DNA from: Janibacter alkaliphilus
GTDB taxonomy: Bacteria; Actinomycetota; Actinomycetes; Actinomycetales; Dermatophilaceae
Reading direction: 5' to 3'
NCBI RefSeq assembly: GCF_013408565.1
Contig: NZ_JACBZX010000001.1
Location: 806,001-870,000, forward strand
Length of the DNA stretch: 64,000 nt
Each line of letters starts with the position of its first letter. Positions within the stretch are counted from its first letter, which is position 1. The translations under genes and the position numbers were made by a program. The notes below the pieces were generated by a model. It made no database searches. It was not told the DNA's origin and worked only from the letters and a program-made list of their open reading frames with translations. Below are positions 60,745 to 64,000 of this stretch, in pieces.

Positions 60745-62073
60745 ATGAGCGACGACCCCCGCCGCCGGGTGCCGCGCACCGACGCGGTGCTGGCCGACCC
60801 GCAGGTCGCCGACGCCCTCGCCCGCCACGACCGGGCCACCGTCAAGGCGACCGTCACCGCCGCCCAGCAGCAGGCCCGGGAGGGCACGATCTCCCCCGAC
60901 GAGGTCGTCGCCGCCACCCTCGCCGCGCTGCCCACCCGCGCCAGCAGCCTCACCCCGGTGCTCAACGCCACCGGCGTCGTCGTGCACACCAACCTCGGGC
61001 GAGCACCCCTCTCCCCCAACGCGATCCAGGCCGTCACCGACGCCGCGGGCTACGTCGACGTCGAGATGGACCTCACCAGCGGAGTCCGGTCCCGACGGGG
61101 CGCGGCGACGCTGGACGCCCTTCGCGCCGCGGTGCCGGAGGCCGGCGACGCCCTCGTCGTCAACAACGGCGCCGCCGCGCTCGTGCTCGCCACCACCGCC
61201 CTCGCCGCCGGTCGCGAGGTGATCGTCAGCCGGGGCGAGATGGTCGAGATCGGCGACGGCTTCCGGCTGCCCGACCTCATCGCCAGCACCGGCGCCCGGC
61301 TGCGCGAGGTCGGCACCACCAACCGCACCCACCTGCGCGACTACGCCGAGGCGGTCACCGACGAGACCGGGTGCATCCTCAAGGTGCACCCGAGCAACTT
61401 CTGGCTCGGCGGCTTCACCAGCGACGTCAGCCTGACCCAGCTGCGCAAGGCGGGCCTCCGGGTGCCGGTGGTCATGGACCTCGGCAGCGGCCTGCTCGCC
61501 GCCGACCGCGCCCTGCCCGACGAGCCGGACGCCGCCAGCGCCCTGCGCGACGGCGCCGATCTCGTCACCGCCAGCGGCGACAAGCTGCTCGGCGGCCCCC
61601 AGGCCGGGATCGTCCTCGGCGACGCCGACCTGATCCACCGGCTGCGACGGCACCCGCTGGCCCGTGCGGTGCGCGTCGACAAGCTCACCCTGGCCGCTCT
61701 CGAAGCCACCCTCGCCGGCCCCGGCACCCCGGTCACCGACGCCCTGCACGCCCGCGCCGACGACCTGCTCCCCCGGACCCGTCGCCTCGCCGAGACCCTG
61801 GGCCGCGAGGTCGTCGCGGTGGACGGCCGGGTCGGCGGCGGTGGCGGCCCCGGGGTGCCGCTCCCGGGCTGGGCGGTGGAGATCCCGGTCGCGACCGTGC
61901 CCCGGCTGCGTCGGCCCGAGGGAGAAGGGGTGGCCGTCGTCGCCCGGGTGGACGACGGGCGGGGCCTGGTCGACCTGCGCTGCGTCCCGCCCGCGAGCGA
62001 CGACGACCTGGCCCGTGCGCTGCGCGCGGCCCTGGCCGCGCCCACCGCCGCGGACACCAAGCCCGACGCATGA
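60745..62073 (+). CDS. selA: L-seryl-tRNA(Sec) selenium transferase
   Basis: 442-residue pyridoxal-phosphate enzyme that converts Ser-tRNA(Sec) to Sec-tRNA(Sec). The PLP lysine is K280 in ASGDKLLGGPQAG. Further family blocks are LNATGVVVHTNLGRAPL (73-89), NNGAAALVLA and KVHPSNFWLGGFT. Length is as in E. coli (about 460). Its stop overlaps the selB ATG (ATGA), so the two are co-translated. Divergent from tRNA-Sec and selD. Confidence 0.96.
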   Translation: MSDDPRRRVPRTDAVLADPQVADALARHDRATVKATVTAAQQQAREGTISPDEVVAATLAALPTRASSLTPVLNATGVVVHTNLGRAPLSPNAIQAVTDAAGYVDVEMDLTSGVRSRRGAATLDALRAAVPEAGDALVVNNGAAALVLATTALAAGREVIVSRGEMVEIGDGFRLPDLIASTGARLREVGTTNRTHLRDYAEAVTDETGCILKVHPSNFWLGGFTSDVSLTQLRKAGLRVPVVMDLGSGLLAADRALPDEPDAASALRDGADLVTASGDKLLGGPQAGIVLGDADLIHRLRRHPLARAVRVDKLTLAALEATLAGPGTPVTDALHARADDLLPRTRRLAETLGREVVAVDGRVGGGGGPGVPLPGWAVEIPVATVPRLRRPEGEGVAVVARVDDGRGLVDLRCVPPASDDDLARALRAALAAPTAADTKPDA

Positions 62074-63977
62074 GGCGGGTGCTCGCCACGGCCGGGCACG
62101 TCGACCATGGCAAGTCCACGCTGGTGCGCGCCCTCACCGGGCGGGACCCGGATCGGCTCGCCGAGGAGCAGCGGCGCGGGCTGACCATCGACCTCGGCTT
62201 CGCGTGGACGACGCTGCCTTCCGGCGCCGAGGTTGCCTTCGTCGACGTCCCGGGTCACCGCCGCTTCGTCGGCACGATGGTCGCCGGACTCGGACCGGCC
62301 CCCGGTGTCGTGCTCGTCGTCGCCGCGGACCAGGGGTGGCAGGCGCAGACGAGCGAGCACCTCGACGCGGTGGTCGCGCTCGGCGTGGAGCACCTGCTGC
62401 TCGTCGTCACCCGCGCCGACCTCGCAGACCCGGACCCCACGCTGGCCGACTCGCGCACCCGCCTCGCCGAGCGCGGCCACCGGGACGTGCCGACCGTAGT
62501 GGTCGCGCCCCCGACCGGAGTGGGGATGGCCGAGCTGCGGACCGTGCTGGACGACCTCACGGCTCGCCTGCCGACGCCCGACGAGACGGCGCCGGTGCGG
62601 ATGTGGGTGGACCGGGCGTTCACCATCGGCGGGGCCGGGACCGTGGTCACCGGCACCCTCGATGCGGGCACGCTGACCGTCGGTGACCCGCTGCTCGCGC
62701 TGGGCGCCGACGGCCGGAGGCACGAGACGGCGATCCGCGGGCTGCACTCCCAGGACGAGCCCGCCGACCAGGTCCGGCCGGCCTCGCGCGCCGCCGTGAA
62801 CGTGCGCCACGTCGACGCCGACACCCTCGGCCGGGGCGCGGTGCTGCTGACCCCGGGCGCGTGGGAGCTGGCCACGGAGGTCGACGTCGCGCTCACGTCC
62901 CCGGACACCACGGATGCCCTGTCCGCCAAAGAGATCCTGACCGCCACCGAGGAACCGCTGGCCACCGCAACTGCCCGGGTAGTTGCGGCGCCTGCCGGCG
63001 AGATCCCCGAGCTGCCGACCCTGCACGTCGGCACCGCCGACCACGAGGCCCGGGTGCGCCCGCTGGGCGAGCGGCACGCGCGGGTGCGCACCGAGGCGGC
63101 TCTGCCGTGGCGGGTCGGCGACCGGCTGCTGCTGCGGGATCCGGGCACCCGGCGGGTGTGGGGGGCGACGGTGGTGGACGTGGCGCCGCTCCCCTTCGAG
63201 CGGCGCGGCGCGGCCCGAGCCAGGGGTGAGGCGCTGGCGGCGGCTCCGACGACGAGTGCCTTGCGCGCGCTGCGGCTGGCCGAGCACCGGGTGCAACGAT
63301 CTGCCGACCTGGCCCGGCTCGGCCTCGGGGGTTCAGTCGGCGACGACACGGCCCACGGAGCGACCGGCGGCGAGCACCACGCCGAGCATCGCGTCGGCGA
63401 CCTCGTCGTCGACGGCGGCGCCTGGTCGACCTGGGTGCGAGCGCTCACCCGGGCGGTCGATGCGCGGCGGACCACCGATCCCCTGAGCGGCGGTCTGGCT
63501 CGCGGCGAGGTGGCGGACGTGCTCGATCTGCCCGCGGGCACCGGTGGCGAGCTCGTCCCAGCACTGGCCGCGGCGGCCGGTCTGCGCCTGGCCAACGGAA
63601 GGGTGCAGCGGGCCGATGACCATGACCTCGGTGCGGCCGAGACCGGGGTGGCCGCGATCGAAGGGAGGCTGCGGGCAGACCCCTTCGCCGCGCCGGAGGC
63701 GGACGAGCTGCGCGACCTCGGGCTCGGGGCCAAGGAGCTGGCGGCGGCGGTGCGCACCGGCCGGCTGCTGCGGCTACCGGGTGAGGTCGTGCTGCTGCCG
63801 GACGCGCCGGCGCGGGCGATGCGGGTGCTCGCGGGGCTGGACCAGCCCTTCACCCTCAGCGCGGCGCGACAGGCGCTGGGCACGACCCGGCGGGTCGCGG
63901 TGCCGCTGCTGGAGCACCTCGACGGTCGGGGCTGGACGCGGCGGGTGGACACCGCGCACCGGGAGGTCGTGCGGTAG
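62070..63977 (+). CDS. selB: selenocysteine-specific elongation factor
   Basis: 635-residue GTPase that delivers Sec-tRNA(Sec) to UGA codons marked by a SECIS hairpin. The G1 motif is GHVDHGKST (9-17), the switch DVPGHRRF, the G4-like VTRADL. EF-Tu-like domains 2 and 3 follow, then C-terminal winged helices that bind SECIS RNA (ending near QALGTTRRVAVPLLEHLDGRGW). At 62965-62988 an imperfect family A palindrome is read in frame as TATARVVA (about residues 299-306), in a linker. It starts inside the selA stop. Complete within the window. Confidence 0.95.
   Translation: MRRVLATAGHVDHGKSTLVRALTGRDPDRLAEEQRRGLTIDLGFAWTTLPSGAEVAFVDVPGHRRFVGTMVAGLGPAPGVVLVVAADQGWQAQTSEHLDAVVALGVEHLLLVVTRADLADPDPTLADSRTRLAERGHRDVPTVVVAPPTGVGMAELRTVLDDLTARLPTPDETAPVRMWVDRAFTIGGAGTVVTGTLDAGTLTVGDPLLALGADGRRHETAIRGLHSQDEPADQVRPASRAAVNVRHVDADTLGRGAVLLTPGAWELATEVDVALTSPDTTDALSAKEILTATEEPLATATARVVAAPAGEIPELPTLHVGTADHEARVRPLGERHARVRTEAALPWRVGDRLLLRDPGTRRVWGATVVDVAPLPFERRGAARARGEALAAAPTTSALRALRLAEHRVQRSADLARLGLGGSVGDDTAHGATGGEHHAEHRVGDLVVDGGAWSTWVRALTRAVDARRTTDPLSGGLARGEVADVLDLPAGTGGELVPALAAAAGLRLANGRVQRADDHDLGAAETGVAAIEGRLRADPFAAPEADELRDLGLGAKELAAAVRTGRLLRLPGEVVLLPDAPARAMRVLAGLDQPFTLSAARQALGTTRRVAVPLLEHLDGRGWTRRVDTAHREVVR
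62965..62988 (+). repeat. family A palindrome inside selB
   Basis: The core AACTGCCCGGGTAGTT (62969-62984) differs from the intergenic consensus by one base and is extended to 24 bp by CCG/CGG ends. It is coding, in frame, without a stop codon. It is the only single copy of this family in the window. Confidence 0.7.
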
Positions 63978-64000
63978 CCGGTGGGCGACGACATGCGGCC

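Overview
The window is a chromosomal segment of a very high-GC actinobacterium. Bases are GC at almost every third codon position, GTG starts are common, genes overlap by ATGA or GTGA, and the content is typically actinobacterial (glutamine-dependent NadE with a fused amidase, a DUF6704-type membrane protein, a seven-iron ferredoxin-NADP reductase fusion, a DUF5701 protein). A marine or soil member of the Micrococcales (Intrasporangiaceae/Dermatophilaceae type) is the best guess. No rRNA gene is present and the genus cannot be fixed from the sequence. I see no insertion sequence, prophage or CRISPR array.

Layout. Positions 1-4,774 hold an MFS exporter, a GNAT acetyltransferase and pyruvate phosphate dikinase. 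A leftward operon (5,138-8,843) carries an FAD amine oxidase-like protein, a DUF1365 protein and a cyclopropane-synthase-like lipid methylase. Positions 9,026-11,669 hold a Schlafen/AlbA_2 regulator and a divergent ahpD-like/Rrf2 pair around a 27-bp operator. Then come nadE, a WXG100-like protein ending in an HEXXH metallopeptidase domain, an MFS carrier with a GNAT enzyme, and an acyl-CoA synthetase. Positions 19,520-28,422 hold two leftward oxidation operons: diiron oxygenase, ferredoxin-NADP reductase, TetR and SDR; and alpha/beta hydrolase, Baeyer-Villiger-type monooxygenase and SDR, with an aldo/keto reductase downstream. A secreted CHRD-like protein with a sortase follows, then a cupin, ahpC/ahpF, an amidohydrolase, nucleosidase, epimerase, TPR protein, fumarase, a LOG protein, an MFS, a sterol-desaturase-like protein and a PIG-L deacetylase. 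A visibly lower-GC gene (44,147-45,574) looks acquired. After several housekeeping or unknown genes comes the right-hand block.

Right-hand block (51,777-63,977). A complete selenocysteine module surrounds its client enzyme. The molybdenum/tungsten formate dehydrogenase catalytic gene is read through an in-frame UGA (Sec188) followed by a SECIS-like hairpin. It is followed by its iron-sulfur and NrfD-type membrane subunits. Downstream lie selD, tRNA-Sec (anticodon UCA), selA and selB. An identical 20-base element lies upstream of both fdhA and selD in the same relative orientation.

Repeats. Two families of dispersed palindromes stand out. Family B is a 46-bp near-perfect palindrome with three copies (6,972, 30,092 and 37,675). 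Family A has a 16-bp core (AACTGCCCGGGCAGTT) arranged in 32-bp-period arrays at 4,944-5,135 and 19,418-19,502. Intergenic copies of both sit between convergent genes, which suggests bidirectional terminators. One copy of each family has entered a coding sequence in frame (the DUF1365 gene and selB), much like protein-embedded palindromic elements known from Rickettsia. This is the most novel feature of the window.
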